From contig CANRMZ010000056.1 in the NCBI GenBank assembly GCA_947631885.1, positions 1 to 7,586 of the forward strand: a DNA stretch of 7,586 nucleotides, written 5' to 3'. The notes under the pieces were generated by a model. The model was not told the DNA's origin, searched no databases, and saw nothing but the letters and a program-made list of their open reading frames with translations. This document shows positions 1-6,149 of this stretch, in pieces (position 1 is the stretch's first letter; each line of letters begins with the position of its first letter). This DNA is from an uncultured Bacilli bacterium (GTDB lineage Bacteria > Bacillota_I > Bacilli_A > RF39 > UBA660). Both the position numbers and the translations under genes were made by a program.

Positions 1-181
1 CTCTTTTCATAAAACGAGTCATTGCAATACGAGCAGCTTCAATTTGCCTTGCAGAAATCCATCCACCTTCAAGTGCTACAAGTCCATATTCACCATTTGT
101 AAGGGTAAGATTTCCTTTTGCTTTACCTTCATAACTAAGTCTATGAGATTTTCTATACTTAGTTCTCTTTGGCATCAACAT
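1..181 (-). CDS. rplP: 50S ribosomal protein L16, N-terminal part (3' end beyond window)
   Basis: L16 is a large-subunit protein near the A site and the base of the central protuberance. The first 60 residues are visible, beginning MLMPKRTKYRKSHR and reaching the family signature ISARQIEAARIAMTRFMKR, which matches bacterial L16. The window edge cuts off the rest of a protein usually about 135-145 residues long. I start it at the ATG at 181-179 rather than the in-frame ATG at 175-173. The upstream ATG gives the family's usual MLxPKR beginning and lies 9 nt after a good AAGGGAG site (197-191). The gene therefore overlaps the end of rpsC by 23 nt in another frame, so its ribosome binding site lies inside rpsC and translational coupling is likely. 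It is the ninth gene of the S10 operon here; rpmC and rpsQ would be expected next. Confidence 0.96.
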   Translation of the reverse strand, partial: MLMPKRTKYRKSHRLSYEGKAKGNLTLTNGEYGLVALEGGWISARQIEAARIAMTRFMKR

Positions 182-842
182 CTTTATCTTCTCCCTTCTT
201 TGCAGCAGCTTTTCTTACAGGTAGGATTTCATCTTTGTAAATCCAAACTTTAACACCAATTTTGCCATACGTAGTATTAGCTTCACTAATGGCATAATCT
301 ACATCAGCTCTAATTGTGTGTAGAGGAACTGTTCCATCAGTATATCCTTCAGTTCTAGCCATTTCAGCTCCACCAAGTCTTCCTGATACAGCAGTTTTAA
401 TTCCTTTAGCTCCAGCCTTCATTGTATTTCTAATTGCTCTTTTTTGAACGCTTCTAAATGGAGCTCTAGCTTCAATTTGTTGAGCAATATTATCTGCAAC
501 AAGTTGAGCATTTAAATCAGGATTCTTTTCTTCAACAATATTGATATAAACGTCTTCTTTAACTAATTTATAAATTTTCTTTCTAAGTTTTTCAATATCT
601 TCGCCACCACGGCCAATTATTACACCAGGTTTAGCAGTATTTATAGTTAATTCACATCTATCCTTTTTTCTTTCAATAACAACCTTTGAGATAGCAGCAT
701 CTTTTAAATTCTTAGCGATAAATTCTCTTATCTTAATATCTTTTAAAAGTTTTTCAGAATAATCTTTATCTGCATACCATCTTGAATCCCAATCTTTATT
801 TACGCCGATACGGTATCCTATAGGATTAACTTTTTGTCCCAT
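159..842 (-). CDS. rpsC: 30S ribosomal protein S3
   Basis: S3 is a 30S head protein at the mRNA entry channel. The 227-residue protein is complete. It begins with the family signature MGQKVNPIGYRIG. A type-2 KH domain occupies roughly residues 39-107, with the GxxG-type loop in GVIIGRGGEDIEKLR. The C-terminal S3 domain follows, with RTEGYTDGTVPLHTIRADVDY and the IGVKVWIYK strand. The tail is short and charged, within the usual 206-233 residue range. The start lies 1 nt after the rplV stop, and its Shine-Dalgarno site AAGGAGGT (861-854) is written in rplV's last codons (Lys-Glu-Val). Its own 3' end overlaps rplP by 23 nt. These arrangements suggest translational coupling along the operon. Confidence 0.99.
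   Translation of the reverse strand: MGQKVNPIGYRIGVNKDWDSRWYADKDYSEKLLKDIKIREFIAKNLKDAAISKVVIERKKDRCELTINTAKPGVIIGRGGEDIEKLRKKIYKLVKEDVYINIVEEKNPDLNAQLVADNIAQQIEARAPFRSVQKRAIRNTMKAGAKGIKTAVSGRLGGAEMARTEGYTDGTVPLHTIRADVDYAISEANTTYGKIGVKVWIYKDEILPVRKAAAKKGEDKDVDAKEN
191..197 (-). promoter_or_regulatory. rplP ribosome binding site inside rpsC
   Basis: AAGGGAG lies 9 nt upstream of the ATG at 181, within the last codons of rpsC. From the alternative ATG at 175 the spacing would be 15 nt, so this site decides the upstream start. Confidence 0.8.
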
Positions 843-843
843 A

Positions 844-1191
844 TTACTCAGTTACCTCCTTGTTATCAGTTACATATACTACGATATGACTAGTTCTTTT
901 ATCATGTCTATCAACATTTCCACGAGATGCGAATTGAATACGCTTGTAAATAGGACCTGGATTAATATAGCATTTACTAATTACTAAATCGTTTTCATCA
1001 GCATCATTATTATTAACAGCGTTTGCAGCAGCAGAGTTAAGTACTTTTAGTATTAATCTACTTGCTTTAGTGTTAGTGTTTTCAAGAATAGCTCTTGCAG
1101 ATTCAACACTTTTGCCTCTGATTAGATCCATAGTCATTCTTGCAAGTCTAGGTTTAATCATAGCAGTTTTATGAATTGCATATGTTTCCAT
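844..1191 (-). CDS. rplV: 50S ribosomal protein L22
   Basis: L22 binds several 23S rRNA domains, and its long beta-hairpin lines the peptide exit tunnel. The protein has 115 residues, a normal length. The globular part carries IKPRLARMTMDLIRGKSVESA and the C-terminal strand KRTSHIVVYV is conserved. The hairpin tip is atypical: aligned to E. coli L22, the tip MPRAKGRA reads QFASRGNV here, so Pro87, Arg88, Arg92 and Ala93 (E. coli numbering) are replaced while Gly91 is kept. The start ATG follows GGAGGG by a few bases, and that site overlaps the rpsS stop (TAG GAGGG). An in-frame Met at residue 11 is rejected because it lacks such a site. The last three sense codons before Thr-Glu form the Shine-Dalgarno sequence for rpsC. 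Confidence 0.98.
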   Translation of the reverse strand: METYAIHKTAMIKPRLARMTMDLIRGKSVESARAILENTNTKASRLILKVLNSAAANAVNNNDADENDLVISKCYINPGPIYKRIQFASRGNVDRHDKRTSHIVVYVTDNKEVTE

Positions 1192-1199
1192 TTTCCCTC

Positions 1200-1463
1200 C
1201 TATTTATTTCCAGCGTGACCACCAAATTTACGAGTTTGACTAAACTCACCTAATTTGTGTCCTACCATTTCTTCAGTTATATAAACTGGAATAAATTCTT
1301 TACCATTATGAACTGCAATAGTATGTCCAACAAATGCAGGGAAAATAGTACTTCTTCTTGACCAAGTTTTAATAACTGTCTTTTTATTTTCTTCATTCAT
1401 TTTTTCAACCTTTTTAAGAAGACTAGCTTCAACAAAAGGTCCTTTTTTCAAACTTCTTGCCAT
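1200..1463 (-). CDS. rpsS: 30S ribosomal protein S19
   Basis: S19 sits in the 30S head, contacts S13 and helps form bridges to the large subunit. The 87-residue protein is complete and close to the family's usual 88-93. It starts MARSLKKGPFVE and carries TWSRRSTIFPAFVGHTIAVHNG and the signature VYITEEMVGHKLGEFSQTR, followed by GGHAGNK. The start is preceded by TAGGAGGAAAT, in which the rplB stop TAG merges with the ribosome binding site (8-nt gap). The stop TAG likewise merges with the rplV binding site. It is the sixth gene of the S10 operon in canonical position between rplB and rplV. Confidence 0.99.
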   Translation of the reverse strand: MARSLKKGPFVEASLLKKVEKMNEENKKTVIKTWSRRSTIFPAFVGHTIAVHNGKEFIPVYITEEMVGHKLGEFSQTRKFGGHAGNK

Positions 1464-1471
1464 ATTTCCTC

Positions 1472-2302
1472 CTATTTAGACTTCCTACTAATAATTAGCT
1501 TACTAGAAGCTTTTTTAGGTTTTCTTGTCTTATGACCAAGTGCAGGTTTACCCCAAGGAGTCATTGGGCTCTTACGTCCGATTGGAGCTCTACCTTCACC
1601 ACCACCATGAGGGTGATCGTTAGGGTTCATAACAGATCCACGGTTAGTAGGTCTAATTCCCATATGTCTCTTTCTTCCAGCTTTTCCAAGATTAACTAAG
1701 CTTGAATCTTCATTTCCTACTACACCGATTGTAGCAGTACATACACCTAAGATCTTTCTTGTTTCACCAGATTGAAGTCTAACAAGAACATATTTATCTT
1801 CTCTACCAAGAATTTGAGCAGATGCTCCAGCACTACGGCAAAGTTCTGCACCTTTTCCAGGTTTTAATTCAATACAGTGAATAACAGTACCTACCGGGAT
1901 ATTTTGAAGAGGTAAATTATTACCAACTTTAATATCAGCTTCAGGTCCGTTTTCAATTATTGCTCCAACTTTTAAGTCTTTTGGTGCAATAATATATCTT
2001 TTTTCACCATCTTTATAATTAATTAAAGCAATGTTAGCAGTTCTGTTAGGGTCATATTCGATAGAAGCAACTCTACCAGTAACACCAACTTTATTTCTCT
2101 TATAATCAATTACACGATATTTTCTTTTTTCACCGCCGCCTATATGACGAACAGTCATTTTACCTTGATTGTTTCTTCCACCAGTTTTTCTGCTTTTAGC
2201 AAGTAAACTTTTAGTAGGAGTACTAGTTGTGATCTCTTCATTTGTAAGAGCACTCATTCCTCTACGACCATTAGTCGTTGGTTTGTAATGTTTTATAGCC
2301 AT
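1472..2302 (-). CDS. rplB: 50S ribosomal protein L2
   Basis: L2 is a primary 23S rRNA binder needed for subunit association and for peptidyl transferase centre integrity. The protein has 276 residues, the usual length. The N-terminal OB-fold region has the pattern MAIKHYKPTTNGRRGMS and RNNQGKMTVRHIGGGEKRKYR. The SH3-like domain runs through VIHCIELKPGKGAELCRSAG. The C-terminal signature NPNDHPHGGGEGRAPIG includes the conserved His of the HPHGGGEG motif. The basic tail GHKTRKPKKASSK is typical. An AAGGAGGT site (2318-2311) lies 8 nt before the ATG, in the 17-nt gap after rplW. Nothing in the conserved core looks broken. Confidence 0.99.
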   Translation of the reverse strand: MAIKHYKPTTNGRRGMSALTNEEITTSTPTKSLLAKSRKTGGRNNQGKMTVRHIGGGEKRKYRVIDYKRNKVGVTGRVASIEYDPNRTANIALINYKDGEKRYIIAPKDLKVGAIIENGPEADIKVGNNLPLQNIPVGTVIHCIELKPGKGAELCRSAGASAQILGREDKYVLVRLQSGETRKILGVCTATIGVVGNEDSSLVNLGKAGRKRHMGIRPTNRGSVMNPNDHPHGGGEGRAPIGRKSPMTPWGKPALGHKTRKPKKASSKLIISRKSK

Positions 2303-2319
2303 ATTCTTTTACCTCCTTA

Positions 2320-2595
2320 CTAAAGTTCAATAGAAGAACCATCTTTAACTGTAACAATAGCTTTTTTGTATGTTTTTGTTCTTCCAGAGTACTTTCCAAC
2401 TCTTCTTCTTTTTGATTTAGTATTTAATGTATTAACTTTTTCTACTTCTACTTTGAAAGCTTCTTCAACAGCTTTTTTAATTTCATCTTTAGTAGCAGTA
2501 TTAACTACTTTAAATACATAAACATTATTGGCTCTTTCAGCCATTGATTTTTCAGTAATAACTGGTGCAATAATAATATCACTATAATGTTTCAT
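2320..2595 (-). CDS. rplW: 50S ribosomal protein L23
   Basis: L23 lies at the tunnel exit and is the docking site for trigger factor and SRP. It is complete at 91 residues (family about 93-100). The N-terminal motif DIIIAPVITEKSM is diagnostic, followed by the ferredoxin-like fold (VYVFKVVNTATKDEIKKAVE) and the basic loop NTKSKRRRVGKYSGRTKTYKKA. The start codon shares one base with the rplD stop (TAATG). Its ribosome binding site GGAGGTG lies in rplD's last codons, so L23 synthesis is probably coupled to L4 translation. Confidence 0.99.
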   Translation of the reverse strand: MKHYSDIIIAPVITEKSMAERANNVYVFKVVNTATKDEIKKAVEEAFKVEVEKVNTLNTKSKRRRVGKYSGRTKTYKKAIVTVKDGSSIEL

Positions 2596-3218
2596 TATTT
2601 AAGCACCTCCTCAATTTGTTTTAAGCTAGCTTCATCTAGTACTAATACATCAGCATTAACTACATCAAATACGTTGATTTCGTCAGCAAATAGTACGATT
2701 ACATTGCCAAGATTTCTAGTAGCCATATATAAGTTTTCAGCATCTTCATTTGTTACAAATAAGATTTTACCTTCAAGTTTTAAACTTTCTAAAACGGCTT
2801 TAGCATCTTTAGTCTTTAATGAATCAAGTACTAGAGAATCAACTACCATTAATTTCTTATCTTTAGCTTTTTCAGTTAAAGCACTTCTTAAAGCTAAGCT
2901 TCTTTCTTTCTTATTAATTTTGAAATCATAACTTCTAGGAGTTACTCCTAAAGCGATTCCACCGCCACGCCATTGTGTAGCTCTAATAGATCCTTGTCTT
3001 GCACGACCAGTACCTTTTTGTTTCCAAGGTTTTCTTCCACCACCAGAAACTTCACTTCTGTTTTTAGTTTTGGCAGTTCCTTGTCTTGAAGCGTTTAGTT
3101 GAAGTCTTATTTCCTTCTTCATTACGCTATCATTAACTTCGGTATTCCATACGCTATCAGCTAAAGTAACATCTTTTACTTGTTCGCCTTTTAGATTTTT
3201 TATACTTATCTTTGTCAT
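2595..3218 (-). CDS. rplD: 50S ribosomal protein L4
   Basis: L4 is an early 23S rRNA binder whose extended loop reaches the tunnel constriction. In E. coli it also represses the S10 operon, a role not established in Bacilli. The protein has 207 residues, the normal length. The extended loop is intact: SGGGRKPWKQKGTGRARQGS, then RATQWRGGGIALGVTPRSYDF. The macrolide-contact stretch KQKGTGRAR is conserved. The flank that is usually FGPTPRSY in related bacteria is LGVTPRSY here. The C-terminal part carries the conserved-type end VLVLDEASLKQIEEVL. The start follows an AAAGGA site with about 9 nt spacing, in the 22-nt gap after rplC. The stop overlaps the rplW start (TAATG). Confidence 0.99.
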   Translation of the reverse strand: MTKISIKNLKGEQVKDVTLADSVWNTEVNDSVMKKEIRLQLNASRQGTAKTKNRSEVSGGGRKPWKQKGTGRARQGSIRATQWRGGGIALGVTPRSYDFKINKKERSLALRSALTEKAKDKKLMVVDSLVLDSLKTKDAKAVLESLKLEGKILFVTNEDAENLYMATRNLGNVIVLFADEINVFDVVNADVLVLDEASLKQIEEVLK

Positions 3219-3240
3219 ATCAATAAATCCTTTCTAAAGA

Positions 3241-4056
3241 CTACTTGTCTTCCTCTTTAGCTTCTTCATTAGTAACTTCTTCAGCAGTTTGTTCTGTAGC
3301 TTCTTCAGTTTCAACAGCCTCAGTATTTTCTACTTCTGCTTCTGTTTCTACTGCTTCGTTTTCTACAGCAGGTTCTACTGCATCTACTACAGTTTCTTCT
3401 TCGTAAGAAATTATATCTTTAACATCTTTCTTGCGACTATTTTTAATCGCAGTCTTAATTAATACTAATGAATTTTTTGCACCTGGAACATTACCGCTTA
3501 TTAAAATGTAATTTTCTTCTTTATTAACTTCAATAATTTCTAGGTTTTGAACAGTAACAACTTCGTTACCCATGTGTCCAGCTAGTTTTTTACCCTTTAA
3601 TACTCTTTTTGGAAGCATAGTTCCAAGTGAACCTGGTCTTCTATGATAATGTGAGCCGTGTCCCATAGGTCCTCTAGATTGATTAAATCTTTTGATAACA
3701 CCTTGGAAACCCTTTCCTTTAGAAGTTCCAGTTACATCTACTATTTCTCCCTTTTCAAATACTTCAACACTAACTGCATCTCCAACATTATAAGATCCTT
3801 CGTAGTCTCTTATTTCTTTTAAGAAGCGCTTAGGTGTTGTATTTGCTTTTTTGGCATTGCCAATTTCTGCTTTAGTTGTATTTCTTTCTTTCTTTTCAAA
3901 TACGCCAAGTTGGATTGCATTATAACCATTCTTTTCAGTAGTCTTAACTTGCATTACAATATTAGGTTCTACTTCAACAACAGTTACAGGTATAAGTCTT
4001 CCATCTTTAGAGAAAACTTGAGTCATACCAGCTTTGCGTCCTAAGATTCCTTTCAT
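3241..4056 (-). CDS. rplC: 50S ribosomal protein L3 with long acidic C-terminal tail
   Basis: L3 is one of the first 23S rRNA binders, and its extended arm approaches the peptidyl transferase centre. Residues 1 to about 205 form a complete L3: MKGILGRKAGMTQVF at the start, TSKGKGFQGVIKRF in the middle, and the signature GPMGHGSHYHRRPGSLG followed by KGKKLAGHMGNE. Bacterial L3 is usually about 205-215 residues, but this one has 271. Residues 211-271 form an added low-complexity tail with 25 Asp/Glu and only 3 Lys, including the imperfect repeat EAVETEA (234-240) and EAVETEEA (246-253). It reads in frame to a TAG stop with no sign of a frameshift and is probably disordered. GGAAAGGAAAT upstream of the ATG is the ribosome binding site, 17 nt after the rpsJ stop. 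The tail's function is unknown to me. Confidence 0.98.
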   Translation of the reverse strand: MKGILGRKAGMTQVFSKDGRLIPVTVVEVEPNIVMQVKTTEKNGYNAIQLGVFEKKERNTTKAEIGNAKKANTTPKRFLKEIRDYEGSYNVGDAVSVEVFEKGEIVDVTGTSKGKGFQGVIKRFNQSRGPMGHGSHYHRRPGSLGTMLPKRVLKGKKLAGHMGNEVVTVQNLEIIEVNKEENYILISGNVPGAKNSLVLIKTAIKNSRKKDVKDIISYEEETVVDAVEPAVENEAVETEAEVENTEAVETEEATEQTAEEVTNEEAKEEDK

Positions 4057-4073
4057 TTTTAAATTTCCTTTCC

Positions 4074-4385
4074 TTATAATTTAATATTAATATCTACACC
4101 ACTAGGTAAATCTAAATGAGTTAGTGCATCTATTGTTTCTTTGCTTGGGTTTTTAATATCAATTAATCTTTTATGAGTTCTTCTTTCAAATTGTTCACGA
4201 GCATCTTTGTCTTTGTGTACAGCTCTTAAAACTGTGAATTTTTCAATTTCAGTTGGAAGTGGAACTGGTCCTGATATTTCTCCTCCCGTTCTTTTAACAG
4301 TTTCGCATATTTTTCCAGCTGCTACATCAAGTACACGGTGATCATAAGCTTTTAAAGTTATACGAACTTGTCCTTCTTTAGCCAT
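4074..4385 (-). CDS. rpsJ: 30S ribosomal protein S10
   Basis: S10 is a 30S head protein that also acts as NusE in transcription antitermination with NusB. The protein has 103 residues, the family's usual length, with GQVRITLKAYDHRVLD at the N-terminus, SGPVPLPTEIEKFTVLRA, the signature FERRTHKRLIDI, and the end LDLPSGVDINIKL. The open frame extends upstream to a TTG at 4457, but I start at the ATG at 4385. That ATG lies 6 nt after AAAGGAG, gives the usual MAKEGQ-type beginning, and the upstream segment is a leader RNA. It is the first gene of the S10 operon, preceded by a promoter at about 4510-4539 and a leader of roughly 115 nt that may regulate the whole cluster. Confidence 0.98.
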   Translation of the reverse strand: MAKEGQVRITLKAYDHRVLDVAAGKICETVKRTGGEISGPVPLPTEIEKFTVLRAVHKDKDAREQFERRTHKRLIDIKNPSKETIDALTHLDLPSGVDINIKL

Positions 4386-4391
4386 ATTTTT

Positions 4392-4398
4392 CTCCTTT
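4392..4398 (-). promoter_or_regulatory. rpsJ ribosome binding site
   Basis: AAAGGAG lies 6 nt upstream of the ATG at 4385. It fixes the S10 start and argues against the 24-residue N-terminal extension that is open in the same frame. Confidence 0.85.
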
Positions 4399-4401
4399 CG
4401 T

Positions 4402-4485
4402 CTATATCTAGTATAGGCTTGCTCGGCGCAAATTACCTGATTGCTATTATTTACCAACTCATCCTAGCGTATCAGCAACCTCGCG
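4402..4485 (-). ncRNA. Structured 5' leader of the S10 operon (candidate r-protein leader)
   Basis: Read by eye on the minus strand, the arm at 4485-4471 (CGCGAGGTTGCTGAT) pairs with the arm at 4441-4427 (ATCAGGTAATTTGCG). The helix has about 14 pairs, some G-U, and two single-base bulges. Inside it GCTA (4468-4465) pairs with TAGC (4446-4443). A small hairpin CTATA/TATAG (4416-4412 with 4406-4402) sits just before the ribosome binding site. The stretch is visibly richer in GC than the flanking DNA. Leader candidates upstream of rpsJ have been proposed by comparative genomics in Firmicutes, and the ACGCGAGGTTGC core resembles what I recall from Lactobacillales leaders. That match is from memory. 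No terminator or ribosome-binding-site sequestration is obvious, so the mechanism is unknown. Confidence 0.5.
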
Positions 4486-4509
4486 TGTCATCGCAGTCAT
4501 ACAAAAACA

Positions 4510-4539
4510 ACTATAACACAAAATTATGCATAAATGCAA
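4510..4539 (-). promoter_or_regulatory. Probable sigma-A promoter of the S10 operon
   Basis: On the minus strand there is an extended -10, TG-T-TATAGT (box at 4515-4510). A weak -35, TTGCAT (4539-4534), lies 18 nt upstream. Transcription would start near 4502-4500, giving a leader of about 115 nt before rpsJ. The -10 differs from TATAAT by one base, and the TG extension compensates for the poor -35. It is the only good promoter-like sequence between gpmI and rpsJ. Confidence 0.65.
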
Positions 4540-4540
4540 G

Positions 4541-4569
4541 AAAAAATGATATTTTTCCATAAAAAAATA
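4541..4569 (-). terminator. Weak AU-only terminator candidate after gpmI
   Basis: Downstream of the gpmI stop, TATTTTT (4569-4563) and AAAAATA (4556-4550) can form a 7-bp hairpin with loop TTATGG. A TTTTTT run follows at 4546-4541. The stem has no GC pairs and the T run begins 3 nt after it, so termination would be inefficient. Some read-through from gpmI into the S10 operon is plausible. Confidence 0.3.
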
Positions 4570-4583
4570 GATATTATTAATAC

Positions 4584-6080
4584 CTATTCCTTTTCTAATA
4601 TTGAATTTGATGTCATTTGTGATGGAATTGCAATATCCATGTAGTCTAAAATGGTTGGAGCTACGTTAGTTAAATTACCATTTTCTCTAAAATGAACCTT
4701 AGGATCATTGACTACAAATGGGACCTTAGCAAGCGAATGCGTTGTACATGGAGTTCCATCAGGATTAATCATCGTATCACAATTGCCATGATCTGCTAAT
4801 AAAAATACGGTATAAAAATTTTCTTCCGCTTTTTCAAGTATTTTACCTAGGCATATATCTATCGCCATACATGCCTTAGTAGCAGCTTCCATACTTCCTG
4901 TATGGCCAACCATATCAGGATTAGCAAAATTAGCAAATATAAAATCATAATCTTTTTCCATACACTCGATAATCTTTTGCGTAACACCTACAGCACTCAT
5001 CTCAGGCTTTAGGTCATAGGTTGGAACATCTGGTGATGGAATGTGGAATTTATCGCAATTAGGAATTTTTCCTTCAAAACCACCATCAAAGAAGTAGGTA
5101 ACATGAGCGTATTTTTCACTTTCTGCTACTCTAGCTTGTTTTAGGTTTAATTTAGAAAAATATATTCCTAAAGGATTATCTACAACATTATCTCCTAAAA
5201 AAGGAATAGTTGTAATGTTCTTATCTACTGTAAAAAATGAATATACATTTAAATCATTAAATTTATAAACAGGGAAGGCATCAAAGCTAGGATCAGTAAA
5301 GGCTGATAATATTTGTTTAGCTCTATCATTTCTAAAGTTCATCCATATTAATATATCTCCATTTTTAATAAGGCCAGTCGGATCAACTATCATAGGTTTA
5401 ATAAATTCATCAGTTTCATTTTTAGCATATGAATCTTTTAAACCTTTTTCGATATTTAATATAGATGTTCCCATACCTTTAGTAACTAAATTATAATATT
5501 TTTGTGTTCTATCATAATTTTTGTCTCTATCCATAGCATAATATCTACCACATATAGTAGCTACTTTACCTATCTTTAATTCTTTGCCTTTATCTTGTAC
5601 CATTTTAATATATGTATAAGCAGATTCCATGCCTGTATCTCTGCCATCCGTAATTAAATGATAATATATCTTTTTAAAGCCTAATTTATTTAATAATTCC
5701 GTCATATATAGGAAATCATCAACACCAGCGTGAATATTACCATCACTGCATAATCCCATCATATGAACTGTTTTACTACTATTCTCGGCAAGTTTTTTGA
5801 CAGCTTCATTTTCTATATATCCGGTTGTAAAAAAATCTTGAATCTTTTCTTTACTAGATTTAATTAATCTACCAGCACCAATAGTCATATGGCCAACTTC
5901 ACTGTTACCCATTTGGCCTGGTAATAAGCCTATATACTCTTCAGAGGCATATAAAGTAGTATGGGGATTATTTGCATAAAATTCTTCGAAGTTATGCATC
6001 TTAGCAGCTTTAACTGCATTGCCTTCGACTTCATCTCTCATACCAAAGCCATCAAATATAACGGTTAATACTTTTTTCAT
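4584..6080 (-). CDS. gpmI: 2,3-bisphosphoglycerate-independent phosphoglycerate mutase
   Basis: This cytosolic enzyme interconverts 3- and 2-phosphoglycerate in glycolysis through a phosphoserine intermediate and two divalent metals (usually Mn). The 498-residue protein is complete (family about 500-515). The metal-binding N-terminal motif is FDGFG (Asp10), and the phosphorylated serine is Ser60 in GQMGNSEVGHMTIGAG. Substrate-site segments include CSDGNIHAG (His117), ITDGRD (145-148), CGRYYAMDRD (177-186) and NFRNDRA (248-254). The C-terminal phosphatase-like half has ANPDMVGHTG (Asp389, His393), LADHGN (Asp430, His431) and THSL (His448). The frame is open to an ATG at 6131, but I start at 6080. 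That ATG follows AAAGGA by 7 nt and gives the standard beginning, and the upstream stretch contains the promoter. It is probably its own transcription unit. Confidence 0.98.
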   Translation of the reverse strand: MKKVLTVIFDGFGMRDEVEGNAVKAAKMHNFEEFYANNPHTTLYASEEYIGLLPGQMGNSEVGHMTIGAGRLIKSSKEKIQDFFTTGYIENEAVKKLAENSSKTVHMMGLCSDGNIHAGVDDFLYMTELLNKLGFKKIYYHLITDGRDTGMESAYTYIKMVQDKGKELKIGKVATICGRYYAMDRDKNYDRTQKYYNLVTKGMGTSILNIEKGLKDSYAKNETDEFIKPMIVDPTGLIKNGDILIWMNFRNDRAKQILSAFTDPSFDAFPVYKFNDLNVYSFFTVDKNITTIPFLGDNVVDNPLGIYFSKLNLKQARVAESEKYAHVTYFFDGGFEGKIPNCDKFHIPSPDVPTYDLKPEMSAVGVTQKIIECMEKDYDFIFANFANPDMVGHTGSMEAATKACMAIDICLGKILEKAEENFYTVFLLADHGNCDTMINPDGTPCTTHSLAKVPFVVNDPKVHFRENGNLTNVAPTILDYMDIAIPSQMTSNSILEKE

Positions 6081-6102
6081 GTTCCCATCCTTTGCATAAA
6101 AG

Positions 6103-6131
6103 ATAATACCACAATAGGAAACAAAACTCAA
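6103..6131 (-). promoter_or_regulatory. Probable sigma-A promoter of gpmI
   Basis: On the minus strand TTGAGT (6131-6126) lies 17 nt upstream of TATTAT (6108-6103), which has a TG extension (TGGTATTAT). Transcription would start near 6097-6095, giving a leader of about 16 nt with AAAGGA close to the 5' end. The -35 is half of a 13-bp palindrome, suggesting possible operator control. Confidence 0.7.
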
Positions 6132-6138
6132 ATTGAGT
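6126..6138. repeat. 13-bp perfect palindrome over the gpmI -35
   Basis: ACTCAA-A-TTGAGT is a perfect inverted repeat with a single central base, between the spo0A stop and gpmI. It covers the gpmI -35 box, so it could be a repressor operator. On the minus strand it is followed by TTTTGTTT, so it could instead be a poor terminator for spo0A, although the stem is short. Confidence 0.5.
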
Positions 6139-6149
6139 ATTATTTTAAA

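Noticed and set aside
44..253. Plus-strand open frame over rpsC/rplP
   Set aside because: Antisense shadow of two certain ribosomal genes, without a ribosome binding site or protein-like composition.
2587..2931. Plus-strand open frame of 114 codons opposite rplD
   Set aside because: Ser/Leu-rich antisense shadow of a highly conserved gene.
4386..4457. A 24-residue N-terminal extension of S10 from a TTG at 4457
   Set aside because: The family begins at MAKEGQ, the ATG at 4385 has an ideal AAAGGAG site, and the extension overlaps the structured leader.
4459..4500. A 13-codon leader peptide (MTAMTREVADTLG) starting at or near the S10 transcript 5' end, followed by ATG-AGT-TGG-TAA
   Set aside because: Neither has a ribosome binding site, and the RNA hairpin explains the sequence better. 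Leaderless translation cannot be excluded but is unsupported.
4526..4539. TGCA-TTTA-TGCA inverted repeat at the S10 -35
   Set aside because: Only 4-bp arms in AT-rich DNA; not distinguishable from chance.
4368..4562. Plus-strand open frame across the rpsJ leader
   Set aside because: It covers the leader and promoter of rpsJ and resembles no known protein.
6081..6131. A 17-residue N-terminal extension of GpmI from an ATG at 6131
   Set aside because: The sequence holds the promoter and the AAAGGA site, and GpmI proteins begin at the MKKVLTVIFDGFG-type end.
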